From Petaurus breviceps papuanus (Eukaryota > Chordata > Mammalia > Diprotodontia > Petauridae): a DNA stretch of 64,000 bases. The stretch is taken from contig JAMXIF010000003.1 of NCBI GenBank assembly GCA_028583685.1, positions 72,857,817 through 72,921,816 on the forward strand, in the 5' to 3' direction. This document shows, piece by piece, positions 1-11,250 of the stretch. Numbering within the stretch: position 1 is the first letter of the stretch; each line of letters starts with the position of its first letter. Below the pieces are notes generated by a model. The model ran no database searches and was not told where the DNA came from. It saw only the letters and a list, made by a program, of their open reading frames with translations. The position numbers and the translations under genes are program-made.

Positions 1-260
1 TCTGCTAACTCCTGTCATTTCTTAGCATACCCAGCAAGGAGGCTTGTATTAAAATTGTGCTTCCCATTATACACATCAGGATTTTTGCCTTGTTCATGAT
101 ATCAGCAATGTTGTGGCTAGGGTTAGAGAACAACTATAACCTCATTGGCATAGGGAACTCCCAGTTGAGGAAACTCCTTCTAATGGAGCCAGTCAACACC
201 TTTGCAACTTAGTCTTATTTGCCTAGAGCAATGATATCAAACTCAAAATACTATTTGTCA

Positions 261-371
261 TTCTCTCTCTCTGTCTGTATCTCTGTTTCTCTCTGTGTCT
301 GTGTCTCTGTTTCTCTCTCTCTCTATGTGTGTGTCTGTCTCTCTGTCTGTCTGTGTGTGTCTCTTTGTCTA

Positions 372-402
<31 letters not shown>

Positions 403-410
403 GTCTCTCT
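261..410. repeat. (TC)n/(TCTG)n microsatellite
   Basis: 150 bp of CT, CTGT and TGTG units; it gives spurious Ser/Leu/Cys-rich and Arg/Asp/Glu-rich open frames on the two strands. Confidence 0.98.
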
Positions 411-684
411 GGGCCACCTATTGACTTAGTTTTGAAATGGAATGTTATCTATGTTTTGCTTTGGAGTTTTTGTTGTTGCTAAATATTTTTGGTTTAGGCC
501 TCACTCTGGGGTGTTTTTGTCACCAACATACCTGCTCAGTACTTGACATCTCAGGGCTAGAATAATGAAAGGTTAAAAGCCTTCCCAGGCTCATATAATC
601 TGTCTGTGTTAGATAGGAGACCTGAATTGAGGTCTTCCTGGTTCTTTATTCTCTCTGCCCCTCACACTTTCAAAATGAGATGAT

Positions 685-735
685 GTATGTATATATATAT
701 ATATAATTAAATATATTATATATTTATATATATTT
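685..735. repeat. (TA)n simple repeat
   Basis: ATATATATATATATA with TTAAATATATTATATATT. Confidence 0.95.
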
Positions 736-855
736 TTTAAACCTAAAGATAAATACAAGCTTTTCAGCACGGCATTTAAAGCCCCTAATGGTCTGGTTAC
801 AATCTACTTTTTCAGACTTGTGCATTACTTCCCTTCACACACTCTTCCTTCTAGG

Positions 856-1354
856 AGTCCCAGTGGATAGAGCTCTGAACTTGGAGTCAGAATAGCCTGA
901 GCTCAACTCCTGCCTTAGATATTTCCTAGCTGCGTGACCCTAGGGAAGTTTCTTAACTTCCTTTAGCTTTCATTTCCATATCTGTAAAATGGGGATGATA
1001 ACAATAAGAGTAAACGATGTGTCTACTATATGCCAGGCATTATGCCAAACTCTTTACAATTATTACCTTATTTGATCTTCATAACAACCCTGTGAGGTAA
1101 TTAGATATTATTTTTCCCATTTTACAGATGAGGAAACTGAGGCAAACAGAGGTTAAGTGACTTGTCCAGGGTCACACAGCTAATTCAGTGTCTGAGGCAG
1201 GATTTGAACTGAGGTCTTCCTAACTCCAGTTCTGGTCCTTTATTCACTACCCCTCCTATAATATCTTAGAGGGTTGTTTTGAAGAACAAATAAGATTACA
1301 TACAGGAAGTGCTTTGTAAATCATAAAAGCTCTAAGTATTACTTATTATACTAT
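856..1354 (+). repeat. MIR-like SINE split by another SINE
   Basis: Left half 856-1003 (CTTGGAGTCAGAATAGCCTG, CTAGCTGCGTGACCCTAGGG, ATATCTGTAAAATGGGGATG) and right half about 1262-1354 (AGGGTTGTTTTGAAGAACAA, AAGTGCTTTGTAAATCATAA). Confidence 0.8.
1004..1261 (-). repeat. CORE-SINE inside the MIR-like SINE
   Basis: Reverse complement: CTACTATATGCCAGGCATTA, CTTATTTGATCTTCATAACA, CAGATGAGGAAACTGAGGCA and GTCACACAGCTAATTCAGTG. Confidence 0.9.
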
Positions 1355-1699
1355 TCCTATTATAGCCAACCTGGCCTACTTACTGTTCCCTGAATTTCAG
1401 AGCTCATCTCCCATCCCTGTGCCTGCAATGTTCTCCCTCTCCATGTCAGTCTCTTAGAAGCCTTCATCTTCCTTCAAGGCTCAGCTTAGGGTCAGCTTCT
1501 TCCTATGTGTTTCTCCTCAAATTTAAGGAGTCTCTATTCCTTAAATTACCAGATATAGACTGACCTGTACACAAATTGTATCCCACCTACCACCCCACCC
1601 CAGCAGAATATAAGCTTCTTGAAGGCAGAGACTGTTATTAATTTTGGTTTTGTATCCCAAATGCCCTGATACATAGTAGTCACTTAATAAGTGCTTCTT

Positions 1700-2482
1700 G
1701 GATTGGATCTTTATTTATTTCACTCTTCTGTGTAGTTCTGCTTCTATTTGCCTTTCTACTTCTGTCTCTTTCTTCCTTGATTTTTCAGTCTTCTACTTTC
1801 TATAAGATTGTCTATTTCTTTCTGTGGGTTTTTCTTCTCCCCTTTTCACTGCCTCTGCCTCATTTGACCCTTTATCCTTGTCGATCATTTGACTGTCCAT
1901 AATGTACACCTGAAGTACATTTTAAAAATTTGTTGTATTAATTAACTAGACTTTTACTTTTTCTATTCATCTTTAAAATCCAACAGCTGAAACATTTTTT
2001 CCTGAAAAACAACAACAACCAAAACTAAATTAAGTTGCTTTTTCTTAAATTTTTTTTTGGTTTTCTGTGTGTTAGTGACCCTCAAAAGAAAAAAGAAAAA
2101 AAGATCCCTTACCCTTGCTCTAAATCAGCACTATTAATAATGTATCATTGCAGAAGAAAGGAAACTGCTTCCCCAAATCTAGGACTCTTCAATCTCTTCT
2201 CAGCACACACTACCACAGGAGAAGGAGCTGTGGGCAGCAGGGTATTTCAAGTTAGACAAGGCCAGAAAAGGGAGACGGCACTTGAGTCTAGGATTTACTG
2301 CCTCCCTCTTTCTTTTCCGCAAAGTTTTGCCCTCCGAGGCTTTTTAAACTTGTCTGGCAATGGTAGCCAGAAAGGTTAAGTGATCTGGGAACCAAGGAGT
2401 AGCTGGAATGCAAGGACCACTGCTCAGGAGGGGCTAAATTTCAAAACCCTGTCTGAAAGACCTAAGTCAAGAGACCTGGGTT
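1700..2482. other. No recognised feature
   Basis: Pyrimidine-rich left part, then unassigned; a 114-codon open frame at 2035-2379 has no motif or codon pattern supporting a gene. Confidence 0.4.
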
Positions 2483-2735
2483 TCAGTCAGCTAGGTGGTA
2501 GTTGGATAGAGCACAGTACTTAAATGAGCAAGACCTGAGTTCAAAACCTAACTCAATCCTTTCCTAACTGTGTGACCTTGGACTTAATGTCTCTCAGCCT
2601 CAATTTCCTCATCTGTAAAATAGAGATAACAATAGCACCTATTTCACAGGACTGGTGTGAGGATAAAATGAGTTAACATATGAAAAGCACTTTATAACCT
2701 TAAAGCTTTATATAAATGCAAGATATTAGTCCCTG
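2482..2735 (+). repeat. CORE-SINE (THER-like), near full length
   Basis: CAGCTAGGTGGTAGTTGGAT, CAAGACCTGAGTTCAAAACC, TCAATTTCCTCATCTGTAAA, GGTGTGAGGATAAAATGAGT and AAGCTTTATATAAATGCAAG. Confidence 0.92.
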
Positions 2736-4192
2736 CTCTAAAACTAACTATAAGCCTCTTTTTTTCCCTATATACAATGAAGAGGTTGGAGAAGCTGGTT
2801 TCTAAGACCATGCCCAATCTCAGAAACTATGAGATGCGGGCTCTATTTGAGTTCTTAGTTCAACCTTGATTTCAGGAAGAGTTGCCTGAAACTAATTCTA
2901 TGAAAGGGAGCAAGTTACTTTCCTTCACTGGCTTTTCAAGTTTCTTCTATAAAATAAAGGAATCGAACTAGATTATTCCTATAATCACATTAGCTTTAAG
3001 ATGATACTTTGAGGGATTTGGGAATGTGGGAGTTAGAAGAAGGATGTTGACTTTGAATTACCTCTCACCTCCCCCGTCCCTAGTTATCATGGATTACTAG
3101 TTAAAATAAGAAGCTACAAAGTGGCCCACTTTCTTAGGGTGAGATAGAGAGTTGTAGAGGGCAGCCTATCTACTGGGAAATAGTGTCATGGTGTCCTGAG
3201 TCTTCCTCCCACAGGGGTTAATGTCCTGAGGTGTCTATCCTTCCCCGCAGCATGGTGCCTCTCTCCCAATTCTATGATCAGGGCATAGTTTGTGGGGCTT
3301 GCCCTAAGTAAAAAAATTCCTAGTTATAATTCTGTTCCTAGCTCTTTGAAGCTTGAAACCACACTAAACCTTTTGGACAAGCTATGCTGTTAGCTGAGAC
3401 TATGGCTAACAGTGCTGGACAGGTGGAGTGCAAATTGGAATATCTACTACCTCTGACACTTTTTCAAAGGAAAGGGAGGTAGTAGCAGCTGCCTGCTCCA
3501 TTATGTCTCCAGTCATATCTTTCCCTCTGCATCTCCCTTTTTCTCCCTCCCTCCATGTGTCGAATAGAACAAGATACTCAATTCTCCATAAGCTATTTCT
3601 AGAATCTCTGTCCAGGATTATATGTTCTCATTCTATTCCAAAGTTCTAGTCTAATCCTGATCTCCAACACCAAGAAATGACCATACAGAACATCCCATAT
3701 AGTTGGAATGGGTAGACACCATGTAGTGTGATTTTTAGGGGCACCAAGATGCTACCCAAGCGCTGAAAGAATCTTTCCACATATGCTGGCTAATACCTGG
3801 AATCACACCATGAGAATTTCCCCTCTACCTTAAACTTGTTTCCTTATAAAAGTGTGAATACCTTCAAGTATTGTGAATAATGCTGTAAGCTATCATTTAT
3901 ATACCTGAAAAAGGATCTGATAGGCTCTGTTGAGGGGATTAAGACACAGACCATGAGGATACTGGAAACCTGAAGTGGCGAATGGAGAAAATGTCCCTGG
4001 GGGGAGGAAAAGGTACAGAAAACAGAATACCAAGGACAAATTTGGACTAATTCACAGTTTTACCTTGGCTGAAGCCTGACCTAAAGAGCCACTGACAAAA
4101 GATGATCAAAAGAACCTTAAGTCTCAATTTGATTGGACCACCACTGAGCAACTGAGTTTATACAAGAGAAATGGTTGAATAATTACAATAAC
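2736..4192. other. Mostly unassigned
   Basis: A weak plus-strand SINE-like remnant at 2900-3005; otherwise no repeat or gene recognised. Confidence 0.4.
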
Positions 4193-4425
4193 TAAAGCAT
4201 GTATATGGCACTTTAAGGTTTGAAAAGGGCTTTGTAAAGATTATATAATTTTATCATCAGAAGTAGGTGAAATTCTTATTCCCATTTTACATATGAGAAA
4301 ACTGAAGCAGACAGCAGTTGGATGATTTGCCCTCAAGTCACACATCTGATAAATATCTGAGGCTGGATTTGAAATCAGGTCTTCCTAACTCCACATCCAG
4401 TACTCTATGTTATTGAGACAAATAA
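4192..4425 (-). repeat. CORE-SINE (MIR/THER-like)
   Basis: CACTTTAAGGTTTGAAAAGG, CCCATTTTACATATGAGAAA, CTGAAGCAGACAGCAG and TCAGGTCTTCCTAACTCCAC. Confidence 0.85.
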
Positions 4426-4605
4426 TAATAATCTTGATGCTTTTTTTCAAAATAATTTTCATGCAACGTTTTCCTATTCTACTCATGTCACTGATAAATA
4501 ATCTTTTGGGGGAGATTTATTTTAAGAAATTATAGTAACATTCTTCCCCAAGTAAACTTATATAGAAATATAAATTTTCATAATTCTCAATATATCATTC
4601 TATGG

Positions 4606-4846
4606 CAGATGTTCTTAACCTGGAACCCACAGGTCCACTTCAGAGGAGGCAAGGTGCTCTCTTTTAGGGGGTCTGTGAATTTAGATGGAAAAAAAATTAC
4701 AACTTTATTTTAACTAACCTCTAACTGAAATTTAGCATTTCCTTCCCTTATGATTTAAAAAAAAATCAGTCTGTTAAGAGATCCATAGGCTTCACCCATC
4801 TGCCCAAGGAGTCAATGTTATACACAAAAATCCTTAGGAACCCCTG
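4606..4846. mobile_element. hAT-like non-autonomous DNA transposon
   Basis: GATGTTCTTAACCTGGAACC at the left and CCTTAGGAACCCCTG at the right, with ACAACTTTATTTTAACTAAC, CCTCTAACTGAAATTTAGC and GATCCATAGGCTTCACCC between them. A second copy is at 60985-61180. Confidence 0.7.
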
Positions 4847-4863
4847 CCTTCTGGGTTTTCATT

Positions 4864-5034
4864 CATTCATTCATTCACTCATTGATTGATTTTTGGAGGG
4901 CAATTGGAGTTAAGTGACTTGCCCAAGGTCACAAGGCTAGTTTTTTGTGTTAAATGTCTGAGGCCAGATTTGAACTCAGATTTTCCTGACTCCAGGGCTG
5001 ATGCTCTATTCACTGCATCACCTAGCTGCCCCTG
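4864..5034 (-). repeat. WSINE-like SINE with target duplication
   Basis: Reverse complement with an (ATTC)n tail, TTGGAGTTAAGTGACTTGCC, TTTGAACTCAGATTTTCCTG and ATTCACTGCATCACCTAGCT. GGGTTTTCATT lies at 4853-4863 and 5035-5045. Confidence 0.95.
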
Positions 5035-5069
5035 GGGTTTTCATTTATGATCTAATCTATTCCACAAGT

Positions 5070-5620
5070 CTTTGTGGAACATCGATTACTTACCCAGTAT
5101 CATTAGGCACCATGGAGGATTATAACACAGTGCCAGGCCTTGTGTCTGCACTCAAGGAGGTATCTAGTCAGAAAAACCAAACACACAACCCACTGACAGA
5201 ATATTTCTGTGCCAAGTTGTGTGACATTACAGCTTCAGAGAAAGAAGGAATTGCATTTCTTGGATGAGAAAGACTTTGAAGAAAAAGTCCTATTTGGCAA
5301 GGTTTAGAGGAAGAGGGAGGAAATTCTAGATGTAAGGAACAACATAAGTAAGGAGCACAAGCAGAAGTAATATGTGAGGAGACCAGACTGGAGAGGATCA
5401 TGCATATAGAAGAATAGTAGGAAATAAGGAGGGTTAGGTAGAGTGGGGAAAAATTGTGTATGGCCCAGTAGAGAAGTTTAGACTTGATGTCATAAGGCTT
5501 GATGCATTTTAGATTCTTGAGCAATGGAGGGATACGATAACAATGTAGAAAAATTAGTCTGATGGTGCTGGATTAGGATGGATCAAGGTACAAAGAAACC
5601 AATGAGAAAGCTAAAACCAT
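5070..5620 (+). mobile_element. Old LINE 3' end
   Basis: GAACATCGATTACTTACCCA, GTGCCAGGCCTTGTGTCTGC, ACTCAAGGAGGTATCTAG and TTGAGCAATGGAGGGATACG; same tail family as at 10.7 and 36.0 kb, degraded. Confidence 0.5.
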
Positions 5621-6112
5621 AACATTTCTGATGCTAATTCTCTAGCCCTCATACTGGCATCTAAGGTACCTGTGGTTCCCATTTGGTTCATGACCATGGA
5701 CCAAAGAGTTAAGACTAAAAATTCTTGAATTGTACCTTAAGTAGGGTATAATTATAAAGACTATTATGAGGAGTTAATTAATTGGCATTAATTGTTAATT
5801 GCTATTTATTACTAATTAATTGCTCTGGAGGTTCACAGTACATTTTTTTATTGTTGAAAAATATTTGCAGAGCAAAATTCATTGGGAACCACTAGCCTAA
5901 CCCATAATATATCCAGTGCCAATGTCTGTACTACTACCCTCACTTTTAACTATGACTACAACTTATTGTATCTCTCCCAAGAGTCCAACCCTGGCTCTTC
6001 TTTCAGATATGTGGTCCCCCTTCAACCGAATATCAGAAATGTTAAGGTGTCTAACATTCTATACCCACTGACTTCATCAAGTAAAACACAGACTAGGGGA
6101 AGAAAGCACTGT
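5620..6112. other. No recognised feature
   Basis: A TTAATTAATT-rich patch at 5770-5825; otherwise unassigned. Confidence 0.4.
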
Positions 6113-6345
6113 CCCACAGAATCTTAGAGTTAAGAGGGCCTTTAAATATTATCTACTCCAAGCTCCTGATCTAATGCATGAATGATTTCTGTAACATCCC
6201 TAACAAGTTCAGCCTCTGCTAGAACACCTTCATTGATAGAGAGTTCACTATCTCATAATGGTAAATGAACAGGAAGAAGGTTGAGTTACTTGCTTTAAAC
6301 TAATTCCTATTTTCTTTTTCAGGTCGAAATAAATAATGAACTCTG
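6112..6345 (-). mobile_element. CR1/L3 LINE 3' end
   Basis: Reverse complement: CACAGAATCTTAGAGTTAAG, ACATCCCTAACAAGTTCAGC, CTCTGCTAGAACACCTTC and GAGAGTTCACTATCTC. Confidence 0.75.
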
Positions 6346-7115
6346 ACTCCATTCTGCAGCTGTGGAAATCAATCTTGAAAGGAAAGCCCCTTCCCCCCAG
6401 TTGAAAGTGCTTCTGAAGATGCAGCACATATGGAAATCTTGATGGGGGCTGGACTGTTCCTTTCTGTTTTACCACTTGTCACTGAATCCATCCCTCACAG
6501 CATTTGTATTATTAGCATTGTCCCTAGACAAATTGTAGGTGCTTAGGTGGGTATTTTTTAAATCATCATCTCCTTCAATGGACACTTGTAAATTGTTAAA
6601 AAAAAAAAGTTTTTAATTTTTTTGTACAATATTTAGTGTGAGGCATGGAAACAAAAAGAATCTGCAGTCAACTTCCAAGAGAATTATATGTGTGTACTGT
6701 TGAGATATTAAGTCAACATTTCCTAATGGACATGGGGTTGGACTGTGATGGTTAGAGTCTGTCAGCAGAGAATATCTGTGGAATATAGGCACCAGGGTAG
6801 ACACTGTGACAAATGTCATATGTGTAAAAAAAGGCTTAACAGGTATTGTGACTATGTATGTTTTAGGTTTTCAAAACTACTCTATACGACATGGAATAAT
6901 ATTTTGGTTTTGGCATTTCCAATCCCCAAATAGTCACCATTCTTCATTTCCAAATTCCCATGTCATTCCTTGCTCCTTTCCTACTCCATTGTTGTTTGTT
7001 TAAGGGTCATGAATCTGAAGAAGAGTCAAATGAATGTAGTTGGCACAACATCTTTCACACCAGGATACATTACATGCCTGTAAATTGCCCCCTTTCTACT
7101 TTTGACTCCACTCAT
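6345..7115. other. No recognised feature
   Basis: Overlapping short open frames only, none with a motif. Nothing supported. Confidence 0.4.
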
Positions 7116-7261
7116 GGGTACTAAAAAGGTAGATCTGGAAATCATGTAGTTCAACTATTTCCTTTGACAGGTGAGGAAACTGAGGCCCAGACAGGGAAGC
7201 AAGTTACCCAAAGTTACAGAGCTAATGAGTGACCTACTAGTGTGGTTCTGAGGGCAGTTAT
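7115..7261 (-). repeat. CORE-SINE (MIR-like)
   Basis: AGATCTGGAAATCATGTAGT, TGACAGGTGAGGAAACTGAG, GCCCAGACAGGGAAGCAAG and AGTTACAGAGCTAATGAGTG. Confidence 0.85.
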
Positions 7262-7820
7262 AATCATAGTCTTGAAATTTTCTTTGGGATACATCCCATA
7301 CTAATGTGTGATGTGAAATTCTTATAACTACTTCTAAAGAAGTACTATCTGTTAAGTACCTAGCTTTCCCCCTCCTTCTGACAGCTTAACTAAAAAAGTG
7401 AGTTAGAAAAATCATTTTCTGAGGTAGAAAGAACTGTCATGAATAATCTTAGCTTTCTTTTGCTCACTTCATACTTCTCAACTATTATTTCCTAAGTAAA
7501 AGAAATTTTTATTCTCTGAAACAGGGGGAGGGGTCTCTTTTGGAGCACAGACATTCTTGGCTCACTAACTACTTGCCTAAACATGCCAGTTTTTGGTTTA
7601 ACTTAGATGATGTCACTTGGGATATGAGTTAATTATAATGACAGGAAGGTATTTGTGGACTTCTGAAAATCATGCCAACAATTAGTTTGAGTTCACTGGT
7701 ATTCCATATTCCACCAAACACAAAATCTTTTTCACAGTCATGGAAATTTCCTTTCATCATAATTATTAAAACACACACATAATCACACATTCTAGCTGAA
7801 GAATAATAGAATTTAGAGAG
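7262..7820. other. No recognised feature
   Basis: AT-rich unassigned sequence. Confidence 0.4.
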
Positions 7821-8031
7821 GCAGCTTTCTACAGTACACAGACCAGACAGAGTAAGGCAGACCTAGTATTCAAATCCTTTCCCGGACATTTACTAGTTGT
7901 GTGACCTTTGATAAATCATTTTGTCTCTCTGGGACTCAGTTTTCTCATCTGGAAAATGAAGGGCTAACATCAAATGAGCTTTAAGTTTCCTTGCAGTTCT
8001 AAAGCTATATATTCTTGTGAATTTAGAGCTG
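7820..8031 (+). repeat. CORE-SINE, ends at assembly gap
   Basis: AGTATTCAAATCCTTTCCCG, TACTAGTTGTGTGACCTTTG, CAGTTTTCTCATCTGGAAAA and TTGCAGTTCTAAAGCTATAT. Confidence 0.85.
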
Positions 8032-8131
8032 NNNNNNNNNNNNNNNNNNNNNNNNNNNNNNNNNNNNNNNNNNNNNNNNNNNNNNNNNNNNNNNNNNNNN
8101 NNNNNNNNNNNNNNNNNNNNNNNNNNNNNNN
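8032..8131. other. Assembly gap (100 N)
   Basis: Exactly 100 unknown bases at the 3' end of a SINE. Confidence 0.99.
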
Positions 8132-8392
8132 TCAAGTGCTATAACAAGCCTATTGGAACAAAGTGGGCAAAAGAAATGACATTTTTTTAAGTTGCCTATT
8201 AAAAAAAACTCTATGCTTTCAAAAAAGTCTGTCGAGGATTTAAAGCTGTTGTATGTCTGACTCCCTGGTCCTCTAAATATTTAACTTATTTGGGAAGGAT
8301 ATGAGCAACTATTAGTCTTTAATTCTCCCAAGTAAACAGCTACTTATACTACAGAGGGCTTTGAAAAATCTCTTCACTTAAATAATAAGGTT

Positions 8393-8545
8393 GAATCATA
8401 AGATCACTGATGTAGAAATAGAAGGGACAGTAGAGACCATCTAGTAAGACCCAGAGAGATCTGATTTGCCGATATCAAAGACCCAGAAGTCAAACCCAGT
8501 TCCTCTGACTACAAATTAGGCATGTATTGCACTGTATAGCTCAGC
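8393..8545 (-). repeat. CORE-SINE (MIR-like)
   Basis: ATCATAAGATCACTGATGTA, GAAGGGACAGTAGAGACCAT and GAAGTCAAACCCAGTTCCTC. Confidence 0.7.
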
Positions 8546-9001
8546 CTTCCAAGATTTTAGCCATGGGATCTCCCTCTTGCCCTTGACCTGTGCTCTGTAA
8601 CCTCGTTAGTTTGAAGCAATTCTTCTAGTTGTTGGTGATGGCTTGCACTGTCCTTATTAGTAAGGTTAGCTTCTCTACCCTGTAGCCTTAGAGTAGTATT
8701 GAGGCTCTGTTCTCTGAAGAATATGTAGCCATGGGACAATGGAATCTCCCCCATCCTAGTCTTTGGAAACTTCCCTCAAAACCAGTCCCCCGACAGACTA
8801 ACCTTCTCTACCTGTTCAAAATCCCTGCCTTCTGAGGGCACTCCCATCAATTTTCTGTTTGGAAGTACCTTGGGTGAGACCCAGATGTTTACTTCCCCTC
8901 ACTTCAAACACTTTCTTCTTACACTTTCAGTTTTAGTGAAAGTTACAGAACCAGAGCTCTGGGGCATGGGCTGCAGGGATGGAAACAGAAAGATTTCTCC
9001 C

Positions 9002-9003
<2 letters not shown>
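8546..9003. other. No recognised feature
   Basis: No gene or clear repeat seen. Confidence 0.4.

Positions 9004-9040
<37 letters not shown>
9004..9040. repeat. (CA)n microsatellite
   Basis: About 17 CA units. Confidence 0.98.
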
Positions 9041-9044
<4 letters not shown>

Positions 9045-9189
9045 CTTCTTTTCATAGGACTCCTCAAAGGCCAGATCTCTTGAAGGAAATCCAATTTTGC
9101 AGTTCTGGGATGATTCTAAACTGCATCAACAGCTCAATAGACCTTTCTATTTCATACAGCTTGTAACATGTCAAGGTCTTTTAGCTTAT

Positions 9190-9345
9190 TGGGCTTACTC
9201 ACTGATTCAATCAATAACACCTACTATGTATCTCACTCTATGCTAGGTCCTAGGACTACAAATACAAAATAGGCGATTCTTGCCCTGAGCAATTTATATT
9301 CGCCTAGAGCACAAGCTATAAACAAGAAAATACAAAGGAGTCTGG
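9190..9345 (+). mobile_element. Old LINE 3'-end fragment
   Basis: GATTCAATCAATAACACCTA, CTATGCTAGGTCCTAGGACT and TCTTGCCCTGAGCAATTTAT. Confidence 0.6.
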
Positions 9346-10425
9346 GGAAAGAGTTAGGATTCTACCTTGGGTTTGATAGCAAATGACAGATCCGGGTGGG
9401 CCATGTTCATTGCATTCTTGGTGTACTGGATCTCTACCTAGTCAGAAAGTTAAAGAGAAATTGAATTCAATTAAATAAACACTGAATCATCTCTGATATT
9501 AAAGGCCCTGAACTCATACTCAATGAAGTCCAATCTTAATATAAAAATTGCCTAAGGACTCATTGATAGGTACTGCTGCCAATCATAATTATCAATATGA
9601 AAAAACATATAAATACTGATTTATTACATGCTTAGAGCATAGACCCATGGTATACAAAAACCAGTGGGCTCCTATCAGCTGTCTTAAGTTACATTACATA
9701 GGTTTGGGTTACACGGGTAGCATGGATACAACAAAGGGCAGAAAGGGAAGGTCATGATTTATATATCAAAGAACAGAGAGCAGAAGGAGATGGTCTATAT
9801 CATGTGAAATATGATAATGGTCAGTATATACCAAGGATAGAGCTAGAATTTGCTACTACCCATTAACACCAGAACTATGGCTAATTACAAGACATACTCA
9901 TATTAAGTAAATAGAGGTAATGAATCTGAGCCATAAATTCTCTTATCCCTAATCATGGGCAGTACAGTATACTATCTCAGCTTGATTTTGCAAATTCTAG
10001 TAGTTACATTACTTCATTGTCTTAAGCACATGATGGTAATAAAGGAAGTCCAGAAATTCTCTTATAGAAACACTCAATGAACCTGTTAACAAATGCCACT
10101 ACAATACGTTCAAGGTCAAAGCCACTCCTTCCAGACAGTTCAGGCAGCTTGGGAACAAACACTGTCAGTCAACTTCAGTTATTTACAAGTAAAGAGGGAA
10201 ATGAAAAGTCCTCAGGACTTACGATGTCCCAGGCACTGTGCTAAGCACTAAACTATCAATTGAACATATTATTTTTACTCTAGTCTGATATCTTTTCTAT
10301 ATGATGGGATTCCTGCCTTTCCATGTTGAGCATTGATAGCTTCCTTTTAATAACCTATTATTGTGAGTTGGCCCTAAGAGAAGATGGAATGTTGTTGACT
10401 TTCAGTTCATACATACAAAAGGAGT
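9345..10425. other. No recognised feature
   Basis: AT-rich unassigned sequence; a short LINE-like phrase (CCAGGCACTGTGCTAAGCAC) at 10230-10250. Confidence 0.4.
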
Positions 10426-10640
10426 GTTATATAATAGGAGGAACACTGGATTTGGAATCAGAAGACCTGGATTCAAGCACTGACTCATTTAATCTCTATG
10501 ACCCTTGATTTCTTCATCTGTAAAATGAACATAACAAGAGCTGCCCTGCCTAGGTCTTAGCATTATGGTGAGGATCAAAAGAGATAGTGTTTTATAAAAA
10601 CTGAAAGGTGCTTACCAGATGTAAAATATTGTGACTGCTG
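10425..10640 (+). repeat. CORE-SINE (MIR/THER-like)
   Basis: GAACACTGGATTTGGAATCA, GAAGACCTGGATTCAAGCAC, TTTCTTCATCTGTAAAATGA and GGTGAGGATCAAAAGAGATA. Confidence 0.88.
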
Positions 10641-10714
10641 TTGTTATTGTTATGTTTCCTTGCTGTCAACTACCTCTTTAACCAAAATCATCGCAAAGGA
10701 ATCAGAGGGAGGGC

Positions 10715-11250
10715 CCAATCAGTCCAACAGACATTTACCAAGCACCAATAGCCCTCTGGGTACTGTGCTAGGTGATAGATAAAAAGAAAGAAATTAAAAC
10801 ACTCCCTGCCTTCAAAGAACTTCACTTTCTAGGGGGGAGGAATATAACAGGTATGTACACAAGTAAGTGAACAGAAAGTAATTTCAAGAGAGAACTAGAC
10901 ACATCAGGAAAAGCTCCGTGTGTGAGTTAGCAACTGAACAATGCTTTTCAGGACAGAATCTATGAAATAGGAATGAGGAAAGAGTCCATTATTCCTCACA
11001 GAGGCGAGTAAAGAACTGTCATATAGAGGGAACAACTCCCAAGTCAGTTTGAACAGAACAGAGAGGGAATGACTGAAGGGGAAGCAACACATAGCACTGG
11101 AAAAATATATAAGAGCAAGCTTATGCAGAACTTCAAATGCCAGGTCAAGGATTTTTATTTTATCCTAGAGACGATGGGGAACAAGTGGAGATTTGGGAGG
11201 GAGGGTAGTAATGTGATCAGATCTGTGTTTTAGAAATATCAATAAAATAT
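10715..11250 (+). mobile_element. Old LINE 3' end
   Basis: CAACAGACATTTACCAAGCA, ACTCCCTGCCTTCAAAGAAC, TTCAAATGCCAGGTCAAGGA, TTTTTATTTTATCCTAGAGA and GTAATGTGATCAGATCTGTG, in family order. Confidence 0.7.

Larger units (their letters stand above)
736..1700 (+). mobile_element. L2 LINE 3' end interrupted by nested SINEs
   Basis: L2 text at about 736-855 (AAAGCCCCTAATGGTCTGG, CCTTCACACACTC) resumes at about 1355 (ATAGCCAACCTGGCCTACTT, CAAGGCTCAGCTTAGGG) and ends with TATAAGCTTCTTGAAGGCAG and AATAAGTGCTTCTTGGATTG. Confidence 0.8.

Noticed and set aside
261-410. Open frames on both strands over the CT/TCTG tract
   Set aside because: Low-complexity translations of a microsatellite; no gene.
2035-2379. 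114-codon plus-strand open frame
   Set aside because: No motif, AT-rich composition, no splice or promoter context.
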